From NCBI GenBank assembly GCA_044463125.1, contig JBIQMS010000017.1, forward strand, positions 1-64,000: a DNA stretch of 64,000 nt, read 5' to 3'. The notes beneath the pieces are model-generated. The model did not search any database, was not told the origin of the DNA, and saw only the letters and a program-made list of their open reading frames with translations. The number at the start of each line of letters is the position of its first letter. The first letter of the stretch is position 1. The position numbers and the translations under genes were made by a program. This DNA comes from CAYMZZ01 sp044463125 (GTDB taxonomy: Bacteria > Bacteroidota > Bacteroidia > Chitinophagales > Chitinophagaceae). Shown one piece after another: positions 52,763 through 61,332 of the stretch.

Positions 52763-53497
52763 TTAAGTTTCATTCAGCACCAGGGCATCCAGATTGCGGA
52801 TGCCGATCTTTTTTTCGGTCACAAAACCTTCCGCATATTTCACGCCAATTCGCTTGCCCAGCATTCTGGCACGCGCTATCACGCTTTCGAGAAAGTCGGG
52901 AGTGGAAATATAAGTTTGCGGACCATCGGCCTCCGAAGCACTGTTGAACTGCGTGGAATATGCTTTAATGGAATCCATCCTTTGCTCAAATACCTCGCTG
53001 ATGTCGACCAGGAAATCAGGCTCATGATACCAGTCCTGCAGGTATTGCAGATAATATTTTGGTCGCCATTTTTCCTGGACTTTGCCATCGGAATCGGTGG
53101 TTTCAATCCGGCGCAATCCGGAAAGAAAACAGGCGTCGCTGATCAATTGGCCGGCTCTTCCATGATCAGGGTGCCGGTCTTTGAGAATGTTGCCTATGAC
53201 AACTTCAGGACGATAGCGACGAATTACGCGAATCAATTCGAGTTGATGCGCTTCATCGTTCCGAAAAAAACCATCCCGCATTTTCAGGTTTTCCCGAACC
53301 GAGACCCCAATGATTTCGGCAGCTCTCGCCGCTTCCGCATACCGGGTTTCAATGGTGCCCCGGCTGCCCAGTTCACCCTGCGTAAGGTCCACAATACCTG
53401 CTTTTTTACCATTCTTTATTTCATTGATCAAAGTGCCGGAGCAACCCAGTTCCACATCGTCGGGATGAACGCCAATGGCGAGAAGGTCGAGTTTCAT
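52763..53497 (-). CDS. bshB1: Bacillithiol biosynthesis deacetylase BshB1
   Basis: The 244-residue zinc-dependent LmbE/PIG-L-type deacetylase has GVHPDDVELGCSGTL and DRHPDHGRAGQL, plus QWxPKYYLQY-like and DISEVFEQRMDSIKAYSTQF, specific to BshB1. It deacetylates GlcNAc-malate to GlcN-malate, the substrate for the BshC step. bshC lies about 25 kb away, so the pathway genes are dispersed. The start codon directly abuts an ACGTnnn heptad array. Confidence 0.95.
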   Translation of the reverse strand: MKLDLLAIGVHPDDVELGCSGTLINEIKNGKKAGIVDLTQGELGSRGTIETRYAEAARAAEIIGVSVRENLKMRDGFFRNDEAHQLELIRVIRRYRPEVVIGNILKDRHPDHGRAGQLISDACFLSGLRRIETTDSDGKVQEKWRPKYYLQYLQDWYHEPDFLVDISEVFEQRMDSIKAYSTQFNSASEADGPQTYISTPDFLESVIARARMLGKRIGVKYAEGFVTEKKIGIRNLDALVLNET

Positions 53498-53745
53498 TAT
53501 GTTTTACGTTTTACGTATTACGTTTTACGTTGGTTTAGGGTTTAGGGTTTAGAGTTTAAGGTATATGGTTTAAGGTAAAATTGGTAATGGGTGTACTAAT
53601 TTCTCCAATATCATTTTGTTTTCCCAAGTGTCTGATTCAACAAATTCTTTATGTATTCAAACCAAAACAAGCACATTCATTAAACCTTAAACCTTAAACC
53701 CTAAACTCTAAACCATTCACCAAATTCACAAATAAACAAATCACC
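53498..53745. repeat. Heptad palindrome with octads between bshB1 and the DUF4294 gene
   Basis: The left arm has ACGTTTT, ACGTATT heptads beginning 4 nt from the bshB1 start, then GGTTTAG, GGTTTAG, AGTTTAA. A core of about 100 nt follows. The right arm has TTAAACC, TTAAACC, CTAAACT (about 53680-53715), then CAAATTCA, CAAATAAA octads touching the end of the DUF4294 gene. Confidence 0.88.
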
Positions 53746-54436
53746 GAATTCTATGCGGGTTTCCATACCACGCTCCGTCTATTTCGTTCACAAAGTTTTC
53801 AATCTGCCGGTCTGTTTTATCATTCAGGTCGTAGTCCTGCTTTAGGTTGCTGCCAAAAAAGAAGGCTACAGTTTGATAGGCACGGGCATTGAACCCGCCC
53901 TTGTATTCTTTGATGATGGCATAACAGTTATTTCCTGTTTGCCGGTTGATGAGTTTCATCAGCACGCGGCCCTGGTAAACGGAGAGCTGCGATAAGGGTT
54001 CGCTGAACTGTTCTTTCAATTCTTTTTCCCGGCTCTTGATATATTTTTTTCTTTCTTTTTTATCGGTGATGCCGGCCAGCTTTTCGTTGATATCGTTGAT
54101 GGTACTGCCGGCGATACGGGCATAGGGGTATGTAACATAAACCGCGTTGCGCAGGCGATTATATTCGCGCTTGTATTTTTCGAGTTTGCGGGGCGAAAGT
54201 TTTGAGATCCACACATTCTCTTCCTCCCTGGCGCTCAGCATCTCCAGGTTATACCAAACGGCAGCCGTAATGATGGTATCGTTGGGGCCCCATTTTGCAG
54301 AACGTTCGGCAAAGGAAGGCATGGGTGGGAGGGTGTCGGGTGCAACCACCGGGTCAATCTGCGACCAGGCAACAGATGAGCCTGCCCCTTGAAGAGCCAG
54401 CAACAAACAAATAGTTTTTAGCGGGTTGCGTACCAT
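53741..54436 (-). CDS. DUF4294 family protein
   Basis: The 231-residue protein has a signal sequence, then a domain with WYNLEMLSAREEENVWIS, YNRLRNAVYVTYPYARIAG, KKERKKYIKSREKELKEQF (charged helix) and LMKLINRQTGNNCYAIIKEYKGGFNARAYQTVAFFFG. This matches the Bacteroidota-restricted DUF4294 family, which is predicted to be periplasmic and whose function I do not know. It is transcribed leftward ahead of bshB1. Confidence 0.85.
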   Translation of the reverse strand: MVRNPLKTICLLLALQGAGSSVAWSQIDPVVAPDTLPPMPSFAERSAKWGPNDTIITAAVWYNLEMLSAREEENVWISKLSPRKLEKYKREYNRLRNAVYVTYPYARIAGSTINDINEKLAGITDKKERKKYIKSREKELKEQFSEPLSQLSVYQGRVLMKLINRQTGNNCYAIIKEYKGGFNARAYQTVAFFFGSNLKQDYDLNDKTDRQIENFVNEIDGAWYGNPHRIR

Positions 54437-54519
54437 ATGGTCTCCTAAAATACGCCAAAAGGCCTATACTTCAAAAAGACAGGAAAGGGAGTGATAAAGC
54501 TGTTTCGAAACTGTGAAAA

Positions 54520-57156
54520 TCAGCTTACCGCTCGCAGTTTTTGCCGGTTATTCTGCAATATCCGCGATACCATACTGATCAGGATACCCACCGCCGTGAT
54601 AATAATTCCAAGCCAGAGTACGAGTATCCAGGGGAACTTATAGGCTTTCAGGGTTACCCATTGCAGTATCGCGTCAGATTCCTTCACGCCAATTTCTACT
54701 GATCCATCGGGCAGCACTTTCTGCAGGCGCAGGATCAGGGATTCCGACATTACCGTATCGGGCAGCGAAATATTCACGCCCCTTCTGCTCAGCATAATGG
54801 GTTGCGAACTATAGCTGGTTTTGTTCATGGAATGAACCTTCAGCCTGGCCAGGGCGGCTGAGTCACCCTGCACAAATCCTTGTACGGGAATGCTGTCCAC
54901 AACATCCACCGATTCCAGTATCACAAATCCGCGCGAATAGAAAATACTATCGCCTGGTTTACGGGTATAGCTGGAAAAACTCACCGTGTCTTTCATCTTA
55001 TCGGGATTGGGTAGGGCCGATACATAGGTGAATACATCATGCGTAAGATAGTGACGCGAATCAGGATTGGCCATCAGGCCCTCATTACCCTTATAGTTCA
55101 CGAATGCGTTGGGCCAGAGCGTGAACTCCTCAGCATCCTCACGGCTCTTGAAATGGATTTGATAATACCATTGTTCCTTTTTGGGATGCGCTGAATCGCC
55201 GATATAGGTAACATCGTATTTGCCCATGGGCGTGGCACGACCCCGCACCAGGGTGAGGTTTTCGCCGGTTTTTTCCTTGCTCTCCGTTCCAAAATTGATG
55301 GGAATACCGCTGGTATTCACACTCAGGATTTCTTTTTTGCCGGAAGAAAGTAAAATGCCCAGCAGCACCAGCCCAAAGCCTACGTGTGCAACCGAACCCC
55401 CCGAAAGCAGGAGTTTACCTTTGATTCCCGACCAGATATACATGCCGTTAGCGACAATGGCGTACACGCTCGCTATTACGGCCAGCCAAATGGCTCCCAG
55501 GAAAGCGGGTCCTTGTTTATCATAGTTGATATTGCCAAAAATTACAAGCAAAATGCCCAGGACCAGGCCGATTACGGTTGGTACCAGCAATTTTTTGCGA
55601 AGTATGCGTCCCGGTGTATCCTTATAGCGGAAATATTGGGTAATGGCCGTAAGTCCGGCCAGGATGATCGCGATGAAAATATGAATACGATTATAGAGAA
55701 ATTCCTGCTCTTCCTGCGCGGCCCTTTGCAGGTCCAGCACTTTATTAAATACCGGGAGGGAGGTAATAAAAGTGATGATGATGGCCGAGAAAAAGAAAAT
55801 CAGGGAGCCGATAAACATCCAGAACTCGCGCGAGCTGCCACTTTCCTCTTTATCGTTGCCCGGAATTTTTTGCAGGATTTGCACCACAATGGCCGCGATA
55901 CCTCCCAGCACGCTCAGAAATGCGAGTATGGGAGCCAATGGCTTATCAAACAGACTGAAATTCTTATAACCACAATACCAGGTGAGCAAAAGTAGCCCCA
56001 GGGCCAGGATGCCAATCGTCAACCGCCGACGTGTTGTTGACGCCGACAATGCGGCCATCGGCCAGGTGAAGAGATATAGCAGCAGGTAGAGTTGCTTATT
56101 CATACCCAGGTCGGTGAATGAATGCACCGATGCTTCACCCAAAACGCCACTTCGCGTAAGGAAGGTGGAATATAGAATGAAGAAGAATTGCAGGATCAGG
56201 AAAAGCGCTGTTGCGCGGAGTGACAACCCGGTATGTTTATAGATCAGCAGGGTATGTACACCCGCTACCAGTATCAACCAGGGTACCAGGGAAGCGTTTT
56301 CCACCGGATCCCATGCCCAGTAGCCACCAAAAGTGAGCGACTCATAGGCCCAGGCGGCACCCATCATGATGCCCACTCCCAAAGAGGCCAGGGCAAACAA
56401 ACTCCAGGGGAGGGCAGCTTTGGTCCATTCACCACTACCGCCCTTCCACAAGCCGGCTACCGCGAAAGCAAAAGGAATGATCGTTGCCGCAAAACCCAAA
56501 AACAGGAAAGGAGGGTGGATCACCATCCAGTAATTCTGCAGCAGGGGGTTAAGGTCATTACCATCCGTAATAGTCATCAGGTAATCGGGACGGATGGGGG
56601 CCGATAAATCAAAGTTTACGTGCATACCGGGCGCATTGTCGAGCAGACCCGATTCGCGTAAGAGAATGAAAGGATTGGAGCCGATCTGTACATCGCCGAT
56701 ATACAGGCCCATGATCATGCTGGCGAGAATGACCTGTGCAAAACTCACAAAAGTCATTACGGGAGCTTCCCATTTGCCACCACGTCCAAGAAGTATCAAT
56801 CCCAGAACCGAATGCCAGATCGACCAGAGCAGGAAACTTCCTTCCTGGCCTTCCCAAATGCCGGCCAACAGGTATTTGTTCTCCAGCGATTTGCTGCTGT
56901 GTTGCCAGGCATATTTGTATTCAAAAAGGTGATTGGAATTGATATAAAATATGAGGGCGAAGATGGAAAAAACAGAAAGGGCTTCTACCACAAAGGCAGC
57001 TCGGGCCAGCTTTTTCCAGGGATCGGCAGAAAGTCCAAACGATTTAACTGATGATTGGTAATAAGCAATAGTTGCGACCAGCGATGCCACGAATGAAAGC
57101 ACAATAAAAAAGTGACCCAACTGACCCGGAAGGAGATTCTCGCCCTGGTAATTCAT
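54520..57156 (-). CDS. ccmF: Cytochrome c maturation heme lyase subunit CcmF (CcsA superfamily)
   Basis: The 878-residue polytopic membrane protein has the WWD-type heme-handling motif GGYWAWDPVENASLVPWLILV near 278, conserved histidines in MVIHPPFLFLGF and GVHTLLIYKHTG, and many transmembrane helices. The C-terminal region contains a periplasmic beta domain. It is longer than E. coli CcmF (647 residues). It transfers heme to apocytochrome c and works with CcmE, which is encoded 88 nt upstream. No CcmA/B/C/D gene is adjacent, so those must lie elsewhere. Confidence 0.93.
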   Translation of the reverse strand: MNYQGENLLPGQLGHFFIVLSFVASLVATIAYYQSSVKSFGLSADPWKKLARAAFVVEALSVFSIFALIFYINSNHLFEYKYAWQHSSKSLENKYLLAGIWEGQEGSFLLWSIWHSVLGLILLGRGGKWEAPVMTFVSFAQVILASMIMGLYIGDVQIGSNPFILLRESGLLDNAPGMHVNFDLSAPIRPDYLMTITDGNDLNPLLQNYWMVIHPPFLFLGFAATIIPFAFAVAGLWKGGSGEWTKAALPWSLFALASLGVGIMMGAAWAYESLTFGGYWAWDPVENASLVPWLILVAGVHTLLIYKHTGLSLRATALFLILQFFFILYSTFLTRSGVLGEASVHSFTDLGMNKQLYLLLYLFTWPMAALSASTTRRRLTIGILALGLLLLTWYCGYKNFSLFDKPLAPILAFLSVLGGIAAIVVQILQKIPGNDKEESGSSREFWMFIGSLIFFFSAIIITFITSLPVFNKVLDLQRAAQEEQEFLYNRIHIFIAIILAGLTAITQYFRYKDTPGRILRKKLLVPTVIGLVLGILLVIFGNINYDKQGPAFLGAIWLAVIASVYAIVANGMYIWSGIKGKLLLSGGSVAHVGFGLVLLGILLSSGKKEILSVNTSGIPINFGTESKEKTGENLTLVRGRATPMGKYDVTYIGDSAHPKKEQWYYQIHFKSREDAEEFTLWPNAFVNYKGNEGLMANPDSRHYLTHDVFTYVSALPNPDKMKDTVSFSSYTRKPGDSIFYSRGFVILESVDVVDSIPVQGFVQGDSAALARLKVHSMNKTSYSSQPIMLSRRGVNISLPDTVMSESLILRLQKVLPDGSVEIGVKESDAILQWVTLKAYKFPWILVLWLGIIITAVGILISMVSRILQNNRQKLRAVS

Positions 57157-57243
57157 GCCGATAAATAAATTAGGTTCGATGACCTTTGATCGCTTTTCGA
57201 AATCGGCTGCCGGTCATCGGGACAGACTTTTTCGTTTTGCAGA

Positions 57244-57666
57244 TCAGTAGGAAGCGGGGCTTGTGGCGCTTTCAATCGCTTTTTGCTGATTGGCCTGATC
57301 TTCCTTGTATTTGGAAGGGCATTTGGTCTGGATATTATCGCAGTGAAAAACACCTTCGTTGTATTTGCCTTTCAGCACCAGTCGTTCGCTGATCTCAAAA
57401 TTTTCAGGTTTGGGATTATGGTAAACCACTTTCACGGTTTGCCCCAGCGTGTCAACAGCCGTAAAGCTCAAAAAGTTGGGATCTTTTAAGGCATCATATT
57501 CCAGCGGTTGCGATTTATCCCAGCGGGCCATCAGGTGCACATATTTTCCCGGTTTGGATTTGGCCGTATCTACGGTGTCGTAAGTGCTGGTGTTCTGCAT
57601 ATAAGAAATCAGGAAGGCGATGGAACCGGCAATCAGCAGCAACAGCACAATGTGGATCTTTTTCAT
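57244..57666 (-). CDS. ccmE: Cytochrome c maturation heme chaperone CcmE, CXXXY type
   Basis: Taken from the ATG at 57666 the protein has 140 residues: an N-terminal membrane anchor (MKKIHIVLLLLIAGSIAFLI), an OB-fold periplasmic domain (KVVYHNPKPENF, RLVLKGKYNEGVFHCDN), and the heme-attachment region QTKCPSKYKED. The usual HxxxY heme-binding motif is replaced by C116-P-S-K-Y120. CXXXY-type CcmE proteins are known from some archaea and Desulfovibrio, where the cysteine replaces the histidine. The start sits in a divergent promoter region with inverted repeats. Confidence 0.92.
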   Translation of the reverse strand: MKKIHIVLLLLIAGSIAFLISYMQNTSTYDTVDTAKSKPGKYVHLMARWDKSQPLEYDALKDPNFLSFTAVDTLGQTVKVVYHNPKPENFEISERLVLKGKYNEGVFHCDNIQTKCPSKYKEDQANQQKAIESATSPASY

Positions 57667-57702
57667 ACCTCGGAGCGCAATGATTCTGTATAAATTGCGG
57701 GG

Positions 57703-57710
57703 CAAAGATA
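57703..57710 (-). promoter_or_regulatory. -7 box of ccmE
   Basis: TATCTTTG on the minus strand, 36 nt from the ccmE ATG, within the inverted repeat arm. Confidence 0.6.
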
Positions 57711-57946
57711 GATGAAAAACGTGAGACGTGAAGCGTGAGGCGTGAGTCGGGCGCTGTAAATAATTGTATGATTAATTGCACGATCATTTCCTGTATGGTA
57801 TTATATAAGCGATTAATTTTGGACTTTTGCTATTCGAGAACTCCTCAGGCCCATTTGACGCCTCATGCCTCACGATTCACGCCTCACGATTCACGATTCA
57901 CGCCTCACGCCTCACGATTCACGCCTCACGCCTCACGTTTTTCATC

Positions 57947-57954
57947 TATCTTTG
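57947..57954 (+). promoter_or_regulatory. -7 box of the acyl-CoA dehydrogenase gene
   Basis: TATCTTTG lies 35 nt before the ATG, in the other arm of the inverted repeat, symmetric with the ccmE box. Confidence 0.6.
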
Positions 57955-57989
57955 CTCCCTAAACTAACGTTTATTAATATTAATAGTAT

Positions 57990-59144
57990 ATGCTATTTGA
58001 ACTGACCGAAGAACAAAAGATGATACAGCAGGCTGCTCGCGATTTTGCCAAAAATGAATGCCTGCCCGGCGTTATTGAAAGGGATGAAAAGCAACAGTTT
58101 CCGAAAGAACAGATAATGAAACTGGCGGAGCTGGGTTTTATGGGAATGATGGTCAGCCCGGACTATGGGGGAGCGGGAATGGATACCGTGAGCTATGTGC
58201 TGGCCATGGAAGAAATTTCGAAAGTGGATGCCAGCACCAGCGTGTGCATGAGTGTGAACAATAGCCTGGTTTGTTATGGCCTGCAGGAATATGGATCGGA
58301 AGAACAAAAGCAAAAATACCTGAGGCCCCTGGCGCAGGGAAGAAAAGACGGTGACCTGTATATTGGCGCCTTTATGCTCAGCGAGCCGGAAGCGGGCAGC
58401 GATGCTACATCGCAACGGACTACCGCTGAAGATAAAGGCGATTATTATCTGTTGAATGGTACCAAAAACTGGATCACCAACGGAGGCACCGCTTCAGTGT
58501 ACCTGGTGATCGCGCAAACCGATCCGGCCAAAGGCTCGAAAGGAATCAATGCATTTATTGTGGAAAAAGCATGGCCCGGCGTTACCGTTGCGGCCAAAGA
58601 AAATAAACTGGGTATCCGTGGCAGCGATACGCATACCGTGATGTTTACCGACGTAAAAGTTCCCAAAGAAAACCGCATAGGTGAAGATGGTTTTGGATTC
58701 AAATTCGCGATGAAAACCCTGGCCGGTGGTCGCATCGGTATTGCTGCGCAGGCGCTGGGTATCGCCAGCGGCGCTTTTGAACTGGCCAGGGATTATTCCA
58801 AAACACGCAAAGCATTCGGAACCGAAATTATGAACCACCAGGCCATCGCTTTCAAACTGGCCGATATGGCCACAAAAATTGAAGCATCGCGTTTGCTTTG
58901 CCTCAAAGCGGCCTGGGAAAAAGACAACAGGATTGATTACACCCTCAGTTCCTCGATGGCAAAAGTCTTTTCATCGGAAACCGCTATGTGGACGGCGATT
59001 GAAGCCGTGCAGATCCATGGTGGCTATGGTTTTGTAAAAGAGTATCATGTGGAGCGACTGATGCGCGACGCGAAAATTACGCAGATATACGAAGGTACCA
59101 GCGAAGTGCAGCGGATTGTTATCAGCCGTACCATTCTGAAATAA
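57990..59144 (+). CDS. Acyl-CoA dehydrogenase, short-chain type
   Basis: The 384-residue flavoprotein starts MLFELTEEQKMIQQAARDFA. It has AFMLSEPEAGSDA (substrate/FAD loop), WITNGGTASVYLV, and the catalytic glutamate in the C-terminal QIYEGTSEVQRIVISRTILK. This pattern and the length match butyryl/short-chain acyl-CoA dehydrogenases, which form trans-2-enoyl-CoA and pass electrons to ETF. It has its own promoter next to the divergent ccmE and no adjacent ETF or thiolase genes. Confidence 0.94.
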   Translation: MLFELTEEQKMIQQAARDFAKNECLPGVIERDEKQQFPKEQIMKLAELGFMGMMVSPDYGGAGMDTVSYVLAMEEISKVDASTSVCMSVNNSLVCYGLQEYGSEEQKQKYLRPLAQGRKDGDLYIGAFMLSEPEAGSDATSQRTTAEDKGDYYLLNGTKNWITNGGTASVYLVIAQTDPAKGSKGINAFIVEKAWPGVTVAAKENKLGIRGSDTHTVMFTDVKVPKENRIGEDGFGFKFAMKTLAGGRIGIAAQALGIASGAFELARDYSKTRKAFGTEIMNHQAIAFKLADMATKIEASRLLCLKAAWEKDNRIDYTLSSSMAKVFSSETAMWTAIEAVQIHGGYGFVKEYHVERLMRDAKITQIYEGTSEVQRIVISRTILK

Positions 59145-59195
59145 TTCAAAGGCTATTTGTTAATGCAGGCAGCATAGGGCCAAAGCTCAACCCTT

Positions 59196-59203
59196 TATCT
59201 TTG
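59196..59203 (+). promoter_or_regulatory. -7 box of the yggS-like gene
   Basis: TATCTTTG is followed by CGGG and then the ATG at 59208, an almost leaderless arrangement as for purK. Confidence 0.6.
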
Positions 59204-59207
59204 CGGG

Positions 59208-59900
59208 ATGGCAATCGACCTCGAATCCTACCAACGGATCAAAAAGGAGGCTGGCGATGCAGGCGCATTGCTTGTGGCCGTCTCCAAAACCAAACCCGCT
59301 TCGGATATCCTGGCCCTTTACCAGGAGGAGCAACGGGATTTTGGCGAAAATTATGTGCAGGAACTTTGCGACAAAGCCGCGCAACTTCCCGCGGATATCC
59401 ACTGGCACTTTATTGGTCACCTGCAGCGCAACAAAGTGAAATATATCGCGCCCTTCGTGTACCTGATTCATGGAGTGGACAGTTTCCGCCTGCTGGAGGA
59501 AATCGGCAAGCAGGCCGATAAACTGAACAGGGAATTGCATTGCCTGCTGCAGGTGCACATTGCTTCTGAAGAAACCAAATTCGGACTCAGCGAATCGGAA
59601 CTTACAGATTGCTTTCAGCAAATTTCAGCGGCTCGGAATAATAATAAATTAACCAGGGTTCGCATTCGCGGTCTGATGGGAATGGCGAGTTTTACAGAAG
59701 ATCAGGCAATCGTGGCGACTGAGTTTTCGGTCCTGCGGAATTTGTTTGACAGGTACCAGGAACATTTTGATCGGGAGGCGGGTAAGCCTATTCTTTCCAT
59801 GGGCATGAGTGCCGACTATCGCCTGGCCCTGGAAAAGGGAAGTAACCTTATTCGGATAGGCAGTTCACTCTTTGGCGCAAGGGATTATGCCACACAATGA
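59208..59900 (+). CDS. YggS-family pyridoxal phosphate homeostasis protein
   Basis: The 230-residue single-domain TIM-barrel protein binds PLP on the lysine in LLVAVSKTKPASDI. The conserved DFGENYVQEL, IHWHFIGHLQRNKVKYI, SMGMSADYRLALEKGSNLIRIGSSLFGAR are all present. Homologues keep PLP levels balanced and have no catalytic activity. The promoter is almost leaderless. The downstream phosphodiesterase gene begins within a few bases of the stop codon, suggesting co-transcription. Confidence 0.95.
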   Translation: MAIDLESYQRIKKEAGDAGALLVAVSKTKPASDILALYQEEQRDFGENYVQELCDKAAQLPADIHWHFIGHLQRNKVKYIAPFVYLIHGVDSFRLLEEIGKQADKLNRELHCLLQVHIASEETKFGLSESELTDCFQQISAARNNNKLTRVRIRGLMGMASFTEDQAIVATEFSVLRNLFDRYQEHFDREAGKPILSMGMSADYRLALEKGSNLIRIGSSLFGARDYATQ

Positions 59901-59904
59901 TTCT

Positions 59905-61191
59905 ATGATCGTGCACATTAAAACAGCAGGCAGGAAAATAGGGATGCTGTTCCTCGCATGTCTGACATCCTGCTTCGCAGCGATAGCGCAAAACAATATT
60001 GCGCAACAGCAGGAGCCCGGCAGAAAAAACAGTGTTGCCCAACAGGAGAAGCCTTATGTGATCCTGATTTCGGCAGATGGATTCCGCAGCGATCTGGCAG
60101 AGAAATACCAGGCCAGCCAGCTCCTTGCGCTCCGCGAAAAAGGTATGAGCGCCGAATTTATGTTGCCCTCCTTTCCATCCTACACTTTTCCCAACCATTA
60201 TTCCATGGCCACGGGACTCTTTCCTTTACATCATGGTATTGTCAACAACAATTTCTATGATGAGGAGAGAAAAGAAATGTACCAGATGCATAACCGGAAC
60301 AAAGTGCAGGACAGCAGTTGGTATGGCGGTACACCACTGTGGGTGCTGGCCGAGAAGCAGCAAATGCTCAGCGCCAGTTTTTTCTGGGTGGGATCCGAAG
60401 CAGCGGTGCAGGGCATCAGGCCCACCTACTGGTATTATTACAACACCCATTATACCCTGGAAGAGCGGGTGCAGGTGCTGGTGGATTGGCTGAGCCTGCC
60501 TGCTGAAAAAAGGCCCCACCTCATCCTGTTTTACATGCCGGAACCCGACCATGCTTTACACGACAACGGCCTCGATTCTCCGGAAACCAAAAAAGCCGTG
60601 CTGATGGTGGACAGTGCCATCGAATTAATGCGCCGCCGGGTGGATTCGCTGGGGCTGCCGGTGAATTATATTTTTGTTTCCGACCACGGGATGGTAAACA
60701 CGCAAAGAGAGAAAGCGATTCATCTGCCTTCGTTGATCGATACTTCGAAATTTGTGATCCCCTCCGGAAGTGCGGTGCTGCAATTGTATGCCAAAAAGAA
60801 AAAGTATATCCGGCCCGCTTACAAAAAGCTGAAATCATTGGAAAAGGACTATGCAACTTATCGTCCGATTGATATTCCGGCGCAATGGCATTATGGATTG
60901 GAGAATGACCGGTACAACAGGCTGGGTGATCTTTTGCTGGTAGCGAACCCGCCCGCTTTTTTCTATACCGGTCAATCGCCATCGAAGAAAATCGGCTATC
61001 ATGGATTCGACAATATGCTTACCGAAATGCGCGCCAGCTTTATAGCCTGGGGCCCCCAATTGCCCGCAGGCAAAAAACTTTCCTATCTACGCAATGTGGA
61101 TGTATATCCCCTGGTAGCCCAGATCCTGCAACTGAAAATAGAGGAAGAAATTGATGGGGTGAGTCCGTTGGAGTACGAAAGAGGGCGATGA
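59905..61191 (+). CDS. Secreted nucleotide pyrophosphatase/phosphodiesterase (alkaline phosphatase superfamily)
   Basis: Taken from the ATG at 59905 the protein has 428 residues (in-frame starts at 59887 and 59872 overlap yggS), with a signal peptide ending near FAAIAQ. It matches bacterial NPP-type enzymes: metal-binding aspartate in VILISADGFRSDL, the threonine nucleophile in FPSYTFPNHYSMATGLFP, FYMPEPDHALHDNG, and VSDHGMVN. It hydrolyses phosphodiester or pyrophosphate bonds in the periplasm. The TGA stop shares its final base with an ACGTnnT array. Confidence 0.92.
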   Translation: MIVHIKTAGRKIGMLFLACLTSCFAAIAQNNIAQQQEPGRKNSVAQQEKPYVILISADGFRSDLAEKYQASQLLALREKGMSAEFMLPSFPSYTFPNHYSMATGLFPLHHGIVNNNFYDEERKEMYQMHNRNKVQDSSWYGGTPLWVLAEKQQMLSASFFWVGSEAAVQGIRPTYWYYYNTHYTLEERVQVLVDWLSLPAEKRPHLILFYMPEPDHALHDNGLDSPETKKAVLMVDSAIELMRRRVDSLGLPVNYIFVSDHGMVNTQREKAIHLPSLIDTSKFVIPSGSAVLQLYAKKKKYIRPAYKKLKSLEKDYATYRPIDIPAQWHYGLENDRYNRLGDLLLVANPPAFFYTGQSPSKKIGYHGFDNMLTEMRASFIAWGPQLPAGKKLSYLRNVDVYPLVAQILQLKIEEEIDGVSPLEYERGR

Positions 61192-61330
61192 CGTAGTACG
61201 TTATACGTAATACGTATTACGTTTTTTTGGGTTTAGAGTTTAGGGTTTAAGGTTTAAAGTTTTACTCAAAGGGTAGTTCGTGAAATGAATAACGTAATAC
61301 GTAAAACGTAGAACGTACTACGTATAACGT
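61191..61330. repeat. Heptad arrays between convergent phosphodiesterase and dioxygenase genes
   Basis: ACGTAGT, ACGTTAT, ACGTAAT heptads begin on the last base of the phosphodiesterase stop. GGTTTAG, AGTTTAG, GGTTTAA units follow (61228-61260). After a short core, ACGTAAT, ACGTAAA, ACGTAGA, ACGTACT, ACGTATA run from 61291 to 61330, 2 nt from the dioxygenase stop. The inner complementary arm is missing. Confidence 0.85.
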
Positions 61331-61332
61331 TC

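Larger units (their letters stand above)
57703..57954. repeat. Inverted CGTGAnn heptads enclosing the ccmE/acyl-CoA dehydrogenase promoters
   Basis: Positions 57703-57725 and 57932-57954 are perfectly complementary over 23 nt and include the -7 boxes of both divergent genes. CGTGAnn heptads (CGTGAGA, CGTGAAG, CGTGAGG, CGTGAGT) extend the left arm. A longer complementary tract (ATTCACG, CCTCACG units, about 57855-57931) extends the right arm. About 110 nt separate the arms. Confidence 0.88.

Noticed and set aside
57732..57962. ORF over the ccmE/acyl-CoA dehydrogenase intergenic repeats
   Set aside because: It is made of CGTGAnn heptads read in a frame that happens to be open (THASRFTPH repeats). 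It is repeat DNA rather than a gene.
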